Part shown: in pieces, positions 7,729-17,330 of the stretch
Numbering within the stretch: position 1 is the stretch's first letter
How the letters are laid out: the number at the start of each line of letters is the position of its first letter
DNA from: Alphaproteobacteria bacterium
GTDB taxonomy: Bacteria; Pseudomonadota; Alphaproteobacteria; Micavibrionales; Micavibrionaceae
NCBI GenBank assembly: GCA_021776075.1
Contig: JAJFGQ010000058.1
Location: 1-44,021, forward strand
Reading direction: 5' to 3'
Length of the DNA stretch: 44,021 nucleotides
The notes under the pieces: generated by a model
Databases searched by the model: none
Told to the model about the DNA's origin: nothing
The model's input: the letters and a program-made list of their open reading frames with translations, nothing else
Made by a program: the position numbers and the translations under genes

Positions 7729-9362
7729 TGGGAATGACATATAAAAAGCTCAAATCTTTTGCTGCAGGAACCATTATACTGGGCACGGTTTTTTTTGCAG
7801 CCGCACAAGGACATGCGCAACAGCAGGATGAACAAGCCCAGCCTGTTGTGACCAAGACCGGTAAATATAAACTTCAGGATTTAACCGCCCATCCGCTTGC
7901 CGGTACGGAAGTAACAATAAGAATGGCTGTAAAAGATGCCCTTGGTCGGGAAGGCCGGAGCCGCAAGGTGAAAGTCATATTACCGCAACGTCATTTTAAT
8001 CATCCCTTAAACCCTGCTTTGTCTAAGTTGCGTAGAACTCTGGCATTGGACAGTAGAAAAGCCGGAGAGGTTACCGCAACGCTGGGTCGGCTTATTAATG
8101 CGCAGGAACAAAATATTGCCAATCCGGTCACGCTCAATAGCCTGAAAGCCGTCCATAACAAACTGGCAACAGGGCAGAACGATCAAACACAGGATCAGGC
8201 TGTCCATGATATCTGGAGGATCATGCTCCAACTGGAAGATGATCTTTTATCGGAAGCGGAAAAAAAGCTACGTGATGCAGAAAAGGCACTGAGTGAGGCT
8301 ATCGATAACGGCGCACCAGAAGAAGAAATTAACAAGCTAATGGAAGAAGCCCGCAAGGCGATGGAGGAGTATCTAAAAGAAAAATCGGAACAGGAAGACA
8401 TGGATCCTGAAACCCAACGCGATTTCGAAGAAATGCAGAAGATGGCAGATGAGATAAACAAGCTGATAGAGGAGCTCTCTAAAACAGACCCAAAAACAGC
8501 GCAGGAACTAATGAAACAATTGATGCAACAAATACAGGACATGCAGCAAAAATCGATGAACGGAGACAATGATCAACAGAAAATGCAGCAAGACACGCAA
8601 CAACAAATGCAAAAAATGAAACAACAACTGAAACAGATGCAAAATCTACAAAAGACGATTCAGAAACAGCAAAAACTCATGAAAGAGACTTTAAAGGAAG
8701 CAAATGAACGAGAGGCCACGAAACAAGACCTGCAAAAGCAACTGAATGACGTCATGAAACAGCGCTACATGGAAAGATCAAAGAAGAAGGAATCACAGGA
8801 TAAAGCCAAACAAAAGGACCTTTTGCAAAAGCAAAAAGACCTGATAAAAAAGCTGCGTGAAAATGCACAAAAGAAAAAAAACAAAACAAAAGATTTGGCA
8901 CAACAGCAAGAAGACCTTGAAAAGCAGCTTGATCAATTGATGAAGGACGCACAATCCAAAAGTATGGATCAGTTGCAGGAGGCTAAAGATGCCATGGCTG
9001 AAGCTTCCGATAAACTGGGGAAAGGAAAACCGGTTTCCGCTATTTCCAGCCAGCAAAAAGCCATAGAAAGCCTGCGTAAAAATGCACAACAAATGCAGCA
9101 GGAAATGCAACAAGGGCAAGGAAGCCCCTCCAGCGGACAGCAGGGACAGAAACGCCCGGGGAAAAGGACTGATCCTCTGGGGCGCCAATATAATCATAAT
9201 GAGAAGGTTGGTATTGATCCCTCAAAAGAAGAAAACCGTACCCGCACAATCAGAGATGAAATCCGTAAGAAGCTTAATAAACCAAGCCCTCCGAAAACAG
9301 AACGTGACTATCTTGAGAGTCTGCTCGACAAAAAAAACAAACCCAGCCCCTCACCTGAGTAG
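7728..9362 (+). CDS. C-terminal half of a DUF4175/TIGR02302-type protein, with its own signal peptide
   Basis: 544 residues. A signal peptide (about 1-30, SFAAGTIILGTVFFAAAQGH then AQQQ) leads into LQDLTAHPLAGTEVTI, the conserved middle of TIGR02302 proteins. VILPQRHFNHPLNPAL and the region around LALDSRKAGE follow. From about 190 to 470 it is a Gln/Lys/Glu/Met-rich coiled coil. It ends with the family C-terminus (RTDPLGRQYN, IRDEIRKKL, TERDYLESLLDKK). The matching N-terminal half is encoded on the minus strand at 9374-10531, tail to tail with 11 bp between stops. The start overlaps the DUF58 stop, so it is the last gene of that run. Function is unknown; exported location is inferred. Confidence 0.8.
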   Translation: MGMTYKKLKSFAAGTIILGTVFFAAAQGHAQQQDEQAQPVVTKTGKYKLQDLTAHPLAGTEVTIRMAVKDALGREGRSRKVKVILPQRHFNHPLNPALSKLRRTLALDSRKAGEVTATLGRLINAQEQNIANPVTLNSLKAVHNKLATGQNDQTQDQAVHDIWRIMLQLEDDLLSEAEKKLRDAEKALSEAIDNGAPEEEINKLMEEARKAMEEYLKEKSEQEDMDPETQRDFEEMQKMADEINKLIEELSKTDPKTAQELMKQLMQQIQDMQQKSMNGDNDQQKMQQDTQQQMQKMKQQLKQMQNLQKTIQKQQKLMKETLKEANEREATKQDLQKQLNDVMKQRYMERSKKKESQDKAKQKDLLQKQKDLIKKLRENAQKKKNKTKDLAQQQEDLEKQLDQLMKDAQSKSMDQLQEAKDAMAEASDKLGKGKPVSAISSQQKAIESLRKNAQQMQQEMQQGQGSPSSGQQGQKRPGKRTDPLGRQYNHNEKVGIDPSKEENRTRTIRDEIRKKLNKPSPPKTERDYLESLLDKKNKPSPSPE

Positions 9363-9373
9363 ACCCCTATAGA

Positions 9374-10531
9374 TTATTTAGGCTTACAAAAATCACGTCC
9401 GGAAAGAGGAAAAATCGGTAATTTTCCCGATGGCAATGGTCTGGATTCTGGATCGACGGCGCCTGATCTCTCGATAATGAGCACGCCCTCATGAATACCG
9501 TAATCATCCTTTGCTATGCAAGTCACCTCAAGTCGTCCGGGATCTTTCTCCGGGGTATCAATACTATTAATCCGGACCGTTGGCGCGGTATCAGGTGCCA
9601 CTTCAAAATGCCATTGAGGACCTTTCTTGATAGCAACAATTGTATCTTTTTCTGTCAGCTGAATTTCATATTGAAATGTTGATTTTTCCTGACTATCGCC
9701 GTCTGAAAGAATGGTCTTTTGGACAGGCACTTTTGCGCCATTAACAAAAATTTCAGTTTCTTCACCAAACGTCAAAATAGTAAGAGTGCTGGTCTGATGA
9801 GCAAGCAGTTTACCCCCCCCCTGCGTATAGTCCTGCGTCTTTTCTGTCAGATAAAGCGGCGGAGTCTGAATGTTTTCAGGGGGCATAACCCAGGCCTTAA
9901 CTTTAAGGGGAGCAACAACAGTAACAGGCGCAGCCCAATTAAAGGCCTCCGTAAGACGTTCAGCTCTATACTCGCCGGCAACAGCAGCCGTTAACATCGT
10001 GCAGAGTAGAATAGCGTAACGGATATTATAAGGATCACGACGAGGGACATCAGATCGCGGGCGACCGGCTTTGAATTGTCCGGCCCATTTATCCCAGACC
10101 CCTTCCAGATGAGCACGCCAAAGAGCATGTGCCACAGGAGGAGAAGCAACCGCAACATTATCGGCCAGCGTTTGGGCAGGTCGCGCAGGATCCCCTATAT
10201 GACCATCAAGGCGTTTCAAGGCATCCTTTTTGGTCACATGCAGACTTTTGGTCTTCATAAGAAAAGGGGAAGCCAGAAAAGCGGCTGCAAAGGTAAGCGC
10301 ACCGGCCATACGCGCTTCCGGCGGCAAGGGCTGCCATAACCCGGCCCATGAAGCTGATAGAAAAATGCCACCGGTACAGAAAGGCGGCACCAGTCTGGGC
10401 CATAAACGTTCCCAGAAAATAGCGGCCTGCGCCCACCTAACAACCCGATTAAACTGGGAAGATAGTTTTTTATAATCCCGGTCCGTCTCTGACCGATTAT
10501 CGCCTTTTAGCGTGGTTTCATCGGAAGCCAT
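9374..10531 (-). CDS. N-terminal half of a DUF4175/TIGR02302-type membrane protein
   Basis: 385 residues. Membrane helices occur near the N-terminus (around FWERLWPRLVPPFCTGGIFL and AGALTFAAAFLASPFLM). The conserved DALKRLDG, DPARPAQTLAD and VAHALWRAHLEG block follows, then another helix (YAILLCTMLTAAVAG). A periplasmic-type part contains APVTVVAPLKVKAWVMPP, YTGPPLYL-like text (IQTPPLYL) and AKDDYGI. It stops at RPLPSGKLPIFPL plus a few residues, exactly where the family continues into the region encoded at 7728-9362. ATG 10531 is preferred (AAAAGGGCAGGG upstream) over ATG 10558. It lies 99 bp after the aminotransferase on the same strand. Confidence 0.8.
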   Translation of the reverse strand: MASDETTLKGDNRSETDRDYKKLSSQFNRVVRWAQAAIFWERLWPRLVPPFCTGGIFLSASWAGLWQPLPPEARMAGALTFAAAFLASPFLMKTKSLHVTKKDALKRLDGHIGDPARPAQTLADNVAVASPPVAHALWRAHLEGVWDKWAGQFKAGRPRSDVPRRDPYNIRYAILLCTMLTAAVAGEYRAERLTEAFNWAAPVTVVAPLKVKAWVMPPENIQTPPLYLTEKTQDYTQGGGKLLAHQTSTLTILTFGEETEIFVNGAKVPVQKTILSDGDSQEKSTFQYEIQLTEKDTIVAIKKGPQWHFEVAPDTAPTVRINSIDTPEKDPGRLEVTCIAKDDYGIHEGVLIIERSGAVDPESRPLPSGKLPIFPLSGRDFCKPK

Positions 10532-10630
10532 GTTGTGCCCTGCCCTTTTACTGGTCATAAGCCATAAAGATGTTTGCTTGTTCTGTCAATTGCTCCCTAG
10601 AGGCTGCTATCAATCCCGACCAGCGCAGCA

Positions 10631-11908
10631 TCAAAGGCTACGGACAAAAGAGCCAAAAGCTTCCATAGACTCTATAACACGGGGCGCATACTGATCTATG
10701 AAACCGTCATCAAGAGAAGCCCCGGCCTGATAAGCTGCCAAAGCCGCCTCCCCGTCATAATCACAACCAGCCAGACGCATAGTTAAAACAGAGGCGTCTT
10801 CGCCAAAAGCCAGTCCCGGCAAAACGGCCAGTCCGTAATTTTTTATCAAATAATCCGACAGGCCTTCAGACGTCGTCACACCCTTTTCTGCCAGAGCCTC
10901 CTGAAAAGGAGAAAAATCAGGATAATTATAAAAAGCACCCTGTGGCAAAGCACAAGTCACACCAAAATCACGCAACGCCTTTGCAATATAGGTGTTTATC
11001 AATCCATGAATATCGGAACAAGCCGTGATATGATTTTCTATATCATCGTGGTTTTCAAAGGCGGGTATAACGGCCTGCTGTATAGGAGAAGACGCACAAG
11101 ACCATACCTCGCTGGCGATTGAACAAAGGATTTCATACAAGCCCTCAACGGCCTTTGGCACAAAGCAAACCCCCACGCGCCAGCCACCCAACGACAAACT
11201 CTTCGATAAACCGGTCGAAATGGCGACATGTGTCGGCGCATATTTAGAAATACTGGAATAAGTACCGTCATAAGAAACAAACCCGTAAATTTCATCTGAA
11301 ATAATCAAAACATCTTCCTCTACGCAAACAGCAGCAATCGCCTTCAATTCATCTTCCGGAATTTTTAAACCCGTCGGATTGCTTGGCGAATTCAGAATCA
11401 ACTTGCGCGGATTTTTTCCTTCCTGCCGCGCCGTATGAATAACCCGCCTTAAATGGTCGGCGTCAATGTGATAGCCTTCATCATCCAACCGGGCCTGAAG
11501 TTTTATAACGTAGTGCCCCAACATGCGGGACTGCGGATAATAGCTCACCCAACTTGGGACCGGCATAATAAGATCGCCCTCCACAGCCATTTGCAGGGCA
11601 TAAAGGATGAGCTTGCTACCCGGCGCAATCACCACGTCATAAGCATCACCGTCCAGTCCTGTATTACGGACATAGTATGATTTCACGACATCGCACAATT
11701 CCGGTAAACCAGAGGTTGGTAAATACTCCTTACGGTCCGCAGCATCCGCCAATGCTTTTTTAAGCCGCTCCGGTACAGGAAAGGGAGAGTAACCAAACCC
11801 CATATGCAGTACGTCCTCTCCCTGACTGCGACGTTTTGTCACCATCTCATTCGTTTTTAATGTGGGGGACACATCGAATTTAGAAACGGCGGGACTGAGC
11901 GGTATCAT
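10631..11908 (-). CDS. Class I/II PLP-dependent aminotransferase
   Basis: 425 residues, fold type I. Recognisable are the N-terminal GEDVLHMGFGYSPFPVPE and YLPTSGLPELCDVV (cofactor region), LILNSPSNPTGLKIP (conserved NPTG), ISDEIYGFVSYDG and the PLP lysine in STGLSKSLSLGGWRVG. The conserved C-terminal Arg lies in VLTMRLAG. It resembles aspartate/aromatic aminotransferases, but the substrate cannot be read from sequence. The ATG start at 11908 begins MIPLSPAVSKF. It is probably cotranscribed with the DUF4175 N-half downstream, although nothing links them functionally. Confidence 0.88.
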   Translation of the reverse strand: MIPLSPAVSKFDVSPTLKTNEMVTKRRSQGEDVLHMGFGYSPFPVPERLKKALADAADRKEYLPTSGLPELCDVVKSYYVRNTGLDGDAYDVVIAPGSKLILYALQMAVEGDLIMPVPSWVSYYPQSRMLGHYVIKLQARLDDEGYHIDADHLRRVIHTARQEGKNPRKLILNSPSNPTGLKIPEDELKAIAAVCVEEDVLIISDEIYGFVSYDGTYSSISKYAPTHVAISTGLSKSLSLGGWRVGVCFVPKAVEGLYEILCSIASEVWSCASSPIQQAVIPAFENHDDIENHITACSDIHGLINTYIAKALRDFGVTCALPQGAFYNYPDFSPFQEALAEKGVTTSEGLSDYLIKNYGLAVLPGLAFGEDASVLTMRLAGCDYDGEAALAAYQAGASLDDGFIDQYAPRVIESMEAFGSFVRSL

Positions 11909-12028
11909 GACGACTCCATAGAAATATCTGACAGATTATTGTTGCGCCACTAAAACGGTAAGCGCAATCAAAAAAGTGAACCTGTTTTGAGATTTTAATA
12001 AATTCACACAGCGAACCCACAATTAAAG

Positions 12029-12202
12029 TCAGGCCGCTTGTGCAGACTTATCTATGATCTGCCTCAAGAATCTGCCGGGCAAAGGCTTGACTCGTCCTTC
12101 CCTGAAACTTGTTCCTGTAAAAGCAATGGTTAGCGTTTCTTTTTTATCTTGTTTAAAAACCAGACCCATTGCTCCGCCACCGACTGTAGATACGTAATAC
12201 AT
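12029..12202 (-). CDS. 57-residue protein of unknown function
   Basis: Small frame with a near-perfect ribosome binding site (AGGAGGT at 12209-12215 on the minus strand, 6 bases before ATG 12202). The product starts MYYVSTVGGGAMGLVFKQDK and ends in a basic amphipathic stretch (GRFLRQIIDKSAQAA). It has no signal peptide and no Cys. I do not recognise the family. It is divergent from the response regulator gene at 12412 across an AT-rich gap of about 210 bp. The binding site is the main reason for calling it. Confidence 0.6.
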   Translation of the reverse strand: MYYVSTVGGGAMGLVFKQDKKETLTIAFTGTSFREGRVKPLPGRFLRQIIDKSAQAA

Positions 12203-12411
12203 AAAGGCACCTCCTGTTCCGATCAATCATGACAAAATCTATCCTGAAAATCTATGCGTAAATTCCTAATAAAGTGTTACTAAAAAATAAAAATGCTGCG
12301 CATTTTTCTTCTTACAACACACCATTATATGTACAAAATTTTAATTATATTAATATATTTTTATTATACTTAGAATTGTGGATGACTATCCTTCATAGAG
12401 GAGAACAGCAC

Positions 12412-12798
12412 ATGAAAATTCTTGTAGTTGATGACGACCAAATGATCCGGGAGATGGTAAAAGTTGCACTGACCAAGGCCGGTTACGAGATAGAGCTTGC
12501 CGAAAATGGTGAGGAAGCCATTGAAATTCTTCAACATAAAAATTACGACATGGTAATCACCGATCTCGTTATGCCGAAAAAAGATGGTGTAGCCTTGATG
12601 AGCCACATCCAAAAACAAGACCTTAATATCCCGGTTCTTGTCATTAGTGGTGGCGTGGAAGGGCATGCAAAGGATTTTATAAATTACAGCGGTTATTTTG
12701 CAGATGACACATTAACAAAACCTTTTACAGACACGCTTCTTTTGCAAGCTGTAGAAAAACTTGCGGCTAATGCCTGTGTCAAAGATCTTCTATATTGA
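12412..12798 (+). CDS. CheY-like single-domain response regulator
   Basis: 128 residues: one receiver domain and no output domain. The acidic pocket is VVDDDQ (residues 5-10), the phospho-acceptor Asp51 lies in MVITDLVMP, the switch residue is in VLVISGG (Ser79) and the conserved Lys103 in LTKPF. ATG 12412 follows an AGAGGAG site at good spacing. An upstream in-frame extension exists but lies in AT-rich promoter-like DNA. No histidine kinase is adjacent; the chemoreceptor 17 kb away is the only other signalling gene here, and no link is shown. It could act in chemotaxis or as a phosphorelay shuttle. Confidence 0.9.
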   Translation: MKILVVDDDQMIREMVKVALTKAGYEIELAENGEEAIEILQHKNYDMVITDLVMPKKDGVALMSHIQKQDLNIPVLVISGGVEGHAKDFINYSGYFADDTLTKPFTDTLLLQAVEKLAANACVKDLLY

Positions 12799-12855
12799 CA
12801 ATAAAATACAGGATTCTATAACGGGTTTATCGTAACAAGAAACCTGAAGATTCCC

Positions 12856-13236
12856 GTGACCTTACAAAGAACAATAACAAGCTGCTTTTGCCTGACAGCC
12901 CTTCTAAGCTGGGTCATTCTACCCACGGCATCCTTTTCCCTGCAAAAAAACAACATTCAATGGCTTAAAATATGCACGGCGCAAGGCATTGAGCTTATTC
13001 AATTAGATGCCGGAGGGAAAAAACAGGGACAAAGAACTGGCTCACAGGGACGAAACAATCATTGCCCGCTTTGTATGCTTCGTGTTGCTTTACTTCTGCC
13101 ACACAATCCAGCATCAGATCATTTCGCTCCGCGACGAATAGTCGCAACACCGTGGGCGCTAAACACAGCAAAAAAAATAAAAAGCGCACAAACAAATTCT
13201 GCTATCTGGCCACGGGCACCACCCGTTATCACCTAA
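12856..13236 (+). CDS. DUF2946-like small exported protein
   Basis: 126 residues. A signal peptide (about 1-28) precedes the pair of motifs typical of DUF2946: ICTAQGIELIQLD (about 39-51) and HCPLCMLRVALLLPHN (about 68-83, a CxxC pair). Proteins of this family are often found with copper or TonB-related genes and their Cys/His residues suggest metal contact, though the role is unproven. The start is GTG with only a weak ribosome site, so the exact start is uncertain. It lies 82 bp before the beta-barrel-like gene on the same strand and may share its transcript. Confidence 0.62.
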   Translation: MTLQRTITSCFCLTALLSWVILPTASFSLQKNNIQWLKICTAQGIELIQLDAGGKKQGQRTGSQGRNNHCPLCMLRVALLLPHNPASDHFAPRRIVATPWALNTAKKIKSAQTNSAIWPRAPPVIT

Positions 13237-13318
13237 CGCTAACCACTTCACTTAAAAATATAAAACATATGATCCGTACACACAGGGTTGTACGTGATTG
13301 CGATTATGGAGAAAACAG

Positions 13319-14119
13319 ATGACAAAACGCTTATTTCTTGCGGCAACAATAACGATCCTAACCACCTCACCGGCTCTGGCTAACGAAAAACATCAGGGCC
13401 TTCACTTCAAACATCCGCTTATTTCTGAATCACCTTCACCGGATACAAAAATTCGTCTGGATTACAACTACCAGAACAAACCGGGAGAAGACGGCGAAGC
13501 AGGATCCCACAATTCAACTATAGCACTGGAAGGGGAATATGCCTTTAACCGCTCCCTTAGTATTGAGGCGAGCGTCCCTTATACTTACAGAAACGCAAAA
13601 GGAACAGACCCGGATACAGACGATTTTGGCAATGCCGAACTTGCTCTCAAATACGCCAATTATAATTTTGAAGAAAAAGGTATTCTTCTGGGCGGCGGTA
13701 TTGAGTTCGGACTCCCCACCGGCAATTCCAGCGAGGGAATCGGTTCCAGTCATGTGCTGGAAATAGAACCGTTCCTTGATTTCGGCTACGAATACGGCCC
13801 TATACAACTTATCGCCTTTCTAAAATTCGGTTTTCCAACAAATGAAAATACGGACGATGAAACAGATCTGGAACTCAGTGGGAATCTGGCTCTTCTTTAC
13901 GAAGCGAGCCCCGGACTCGACCTCATTCTGGAACTGGATAGCGAAAAAGTCTATGGAGGTGAAGAAGATGGTCACGACATCGTGAATGTCACACCCGGTT
14001 TTAAATATCAATGGCCGGGTAACCCTGCTCTATCATTCAGCGCGGGCATCAGCTTTCCCATTACCGATGATAAGGAATTCTACGCTATGCCACTGACCTC
14101 TGCTTTTTACCATTTCTAA
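13319..14119 (+). CDS. Outer-membrane beta-barrel-like (transporter-type) protein
   Basis: 266 residues. A signal peptide (1-22, ending SPALA) is followed by alternating beta-strand sequence throughout: YAFNRSLSIEASVPYTYR, AELALKYANYNF, LLGGGIEFGLPTGN and FSAGISFPIT. It ends in Phe (TSAFYHF), the usual C-terminal signature for Bam-dependent barrels. It resembles the MetA-pathway/transporter-type barrels that follow metal-related genes, but the family cannot be fixed by eye. ATG 13319 has GGAG upstream; an in-frame ATG seven codons earlier lacks one. A strong terminator follows at 14141. Confidence 0.72.
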   Translation: MTKRLFLAATITILTTSPALANEKHQGLHFKHPLISESPSPDTKIRLDYNYQNKPGEDGEAGSHNSTIALEGEYAFNRSLSIEASVPYTYRNAKGTDPDTDDFGNAELALKYANYNFEEKGILLGGGIEFGLPTGNSSEGIGSSHVLEIEPFLDFGYEYGPIQLIAFLKFGFPTNENTDDETDLELSGNLALLYEASPGLDLILELDSEKVYGGEEDGHDIVNVTPGFKYQWPGNPALSFSAGISFPITDDKEFYAMPLTSAFYHF

Positions 14120-14140
14120 TGGCGCGGCAAAACTGCTACA

Positions 14141-15187
<1,047 letters not shown>

Positions 15188-15194
<7 letters not shown>

Positions 15195-15763
15195 GTTTTA
15201 GGGCCAGAATTATCAGGTCTCACGGCAAGCTTCACAGTTTTTTTTTCCCGCTCAATGCCTTCCTCAATAATTTTTCGGGCGTCGGCAGCCCCGCGCCAAC
15301 CATCAAGTCTTGACCATTTCCCTTCTTCAAGATCTTTATAATGTTTGAAAAAATGCTCGATCTTTTTGCAAAGCGTTTCCGGTAGTTCCGTATAATCTTT
15401 GATCCCCTCATAAGCAGGGAGTAAACGATCCGGCGGCACGGCAACGATCTTCTCATCCATCCCGCTTTCATCTTCCATCAGCAAAACACCGATAGGCACA
15501 GCCGGCATCACAGCACCCGGCATCACAGGGATATCGCCTATGATAATAATATCAACAGGGTCGCCATCCTCGGATAAAGTATGCGGAATAAAGCCGTAAT
15601 TACCGGGATAAACCATCGCCGTATGACGAAAGCGATCAACAAGCATACGGCCCGTTGCTTTATCCATTTCATACTTAACCGGTGGGCCGCCAACAGGGTT
15701 TTCTATGATGGCATTCACTTCCTCCGGTGGATTATTACCGATAGAAATATCCTTGTACGCCAT
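15188..15763 (-). CDS. ppa: Inorganic pyrophosphatase
   Basis: 191 residues, family I soluble pyrophosphatase; it hydrolyses PPi to two phosphates in the cytoplasm. Signature residues are seen in [17 protein letters not shown], the metal-binding [13 protein letters not shown] and the [10 protein letters not shown] segment, then [11 protein letters not shown]. Length is slightly above the usual ~175. The ATG at 15763 is preceded by GGAGG. Its end overlaps the end of the deaminase pseudogene by 7 bp, tail to tail. It is the last gene of the minus-strand run that starts at rpoZ. Confidence 0.95.
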
Positions 15764-15802
15764 ATCCGACCTCCAGAATTATAAAAAATAAACTCCGATA
15801 CC

Positions 15803-15823
15803 AATAAGACAATATGTCTTATT
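15803..15823. promoter_or_regulatory. Perfect 9-bp inverted repeat upstream of ppa
   Basis: AATAAGACA and TGTCTTATT are exact inverted copies separated by ATA, in the 82 bp between the sulfatase-like gene and ppa. No T-run follows on the minus strand, so a terminator is unlikely. The symmetry and position fit a protein binding site or a small hairpin in the ppa leader. Confidence 0.45.
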
Positions 15824-15845
15824 GCGCAAGGTTTTTAAAAAGCAC

Positions 15846-17330
15846 CTACTCATAAATATAGGGCAGCCAGTTTTCATCATGTGTTTGAAAATCAGCCGGT
15901 AACGGGTCTTCTCCGTGGGACAGACACTTCATAATGTCCCGCATAATACGGACCGTACTGAACGGATTCTCTACAAAAACGCTGTCTTCACAGAAATCTG
16001 CCGGAAAAACGGCTGCCAAAACAGCGTGTTTATCCTGAATAACCTGTTCATGGGTCAGAGGGCTATCATCCGGCAGCTTGTCCCGTTCCGTACTTAGGCC
16101 ATTCGAGGTCATAGCCCCATGGTCGCCAAAGATAAAAACAAGCGCGTCCGGGTCGTGCGTCCGCAACGTATCCAGCAATGTATGAAGCGTCTCAGCGGCT
16201 TTTTTAACGCGGAGAGCGTAATAAGCCTTATACTCTTCTTTATCTTCCTGACTGTAAGGATCGAACGAATTTTTGGCATGTCCCGGTTCATATATATAAG
16301 AAAAGGTGAACCACGGCTCCTCTGATTGGGAAACCTGCTTTATCCGTTCAAACAGCAGTTCCGGATAATCCCACTGTTTTCCATCAGAATGTTTCTGGAA
16401 TTTATTCTGAACCGCATCAAAACAAAATCCCATCAAGGCATATGGTTTTTCAATATGCTTACACGGGTTAAGTCGAGCATAAGCATAATGATCAAGCCGC
16501 CCCTTATCGTCCCCAAAATAACTGGTGCTGTAAACAAATTGTATTTTGTACCCGTTATCACGCAAAATTTCGTATGTCGGGTTCGGCACATGGTCACGTA
16601 TAAATTTTGTTTTCTTCCTGACGGTATCGTAATAATCAACATCCATGGCCAGAAAAATGCTCAAAGACCTTTTGGTAGGAACCCTCTCAGCAAAACTATT
16701 CGGAAGAATACGACCCCCGAATTCTTCTATTTCGTCAATATAGGACACGTCATCCACGCCAATTATCTGTGAGGCGATCGCTGCGGGAACCATCGCATCA
16801 AAAGAAATCACATATATATTGGGACGATCTTTAAACGTAACGCTTCTGAAATGATCCGGTATTTTTTTCAAAAACCCATCAACAGGCACAGTATATTTGA
16901 ACAGAAATTGACCACCGATACTCACGGTCAACACGATCAGAAAAACCCGTGCCGCCTTAGTGAAATTGTCATTTTTATATAAGAACAGAAAAGAAAATAG
17001 CAAACCCGCAACAAGCAGAAGAACAATACTCAATATACTATTTAGCCTGGCAATATGGCCGTTATGAAGCAAAACCAGCGTATAAATATTGGCCACCGAA
17101 AATACAGCAGCAAGAACTTTTGAAGCCTTATCAAAATGAGCTGAAAACTTACGACACAGTAAAAATAATGTGATCAGTGAAAGCTGCACCAACAATACAG
17201 ATGTCATGTACACACTGAGAAAAACGAGTTCCTGCACATTAAATTCGCTATAATTCTGCTCGGTCATCCAAAGAGCAGAAATAAGCGTGAGCAGAAAAAA
17301 GAATATCACATGATTTTGCTGTTTAAGCAT
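15846..17330 (-). CDS. Membrane-anchored sulfatase/alkaline-phosphatase-superfamily protein
   Basis: 494 residues. Five hydrophobic helices fill about residues 8-147, then an extracytoplasmic sulfatase-like domain begins at RPNIYVISFDAM (metal Asp). FGDHGAMTSNGLS carries the second metal-binding Asp-His pair near residue 400. RVPTKRSLSIFLA is where the nucleophile Thr/Ser is expected. This layout is shared with LPS/cell-wall phosphoethanolamine and glycerophosphate transferases and with uncharacterised sulfatases of polysaccharide loci. ATG 17330 overlaps the upstream stop (TAATG), implying translational coupling with the methyltransferase gene. The substrate is unknown, probably a surface glycan. 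Confidence 0.75.
   Translation of the reverse strand: MLKQQNHVIFFFLLTLISALWMTEQNYSEFNVQELVFLSVYMTSVLLVQLSLITLFLLCRKFSAHFDKASKVLAAVFSVANIYTLVLLHNGHIARLNSILSIVLLLVAGLLFSFLFLYKNDNFTKAARVFLIVLTVSIGGQFLFKYTVPVDGFLKKIPDHFRSVTFKDRPNIYVISFDAMVPAAIASQIIGVDDVSYIDEIEEFGGRILPNSFAERVPTKRSLSIFLAMDVDYYDTVRKKTKFIRDHVPNPTYEILRDNGYKIQFVYSTSYFGDDKGRLDHYAYARLNPCKHIEKPYALMGFCFDAVQNKFQKHSDGKQWDYPELLFERIKQVSQSEEPWFTFSYIYEPGHAKNSFDPYSQEDKEEYKAYYALRVKKAAETLHTLLDTLRTHDPDALVFIFGDHGAMTSNGLSTERDKLPDDSPLTHEQVIQDKHAVLAAVFPADFCEDSVFVENPFSTVRIMRDIMKCLSHGEDPLPADFQTHDENWLPYIYE

Noticed and set aside
11942-11967. TTGCGC/GCGCAA inverted repeat upstream of the aminotransferase
   Set aside because: Only 6 bp with a 14-base loop and no T-run on the minus strand; too weak to call a terminator or operator.
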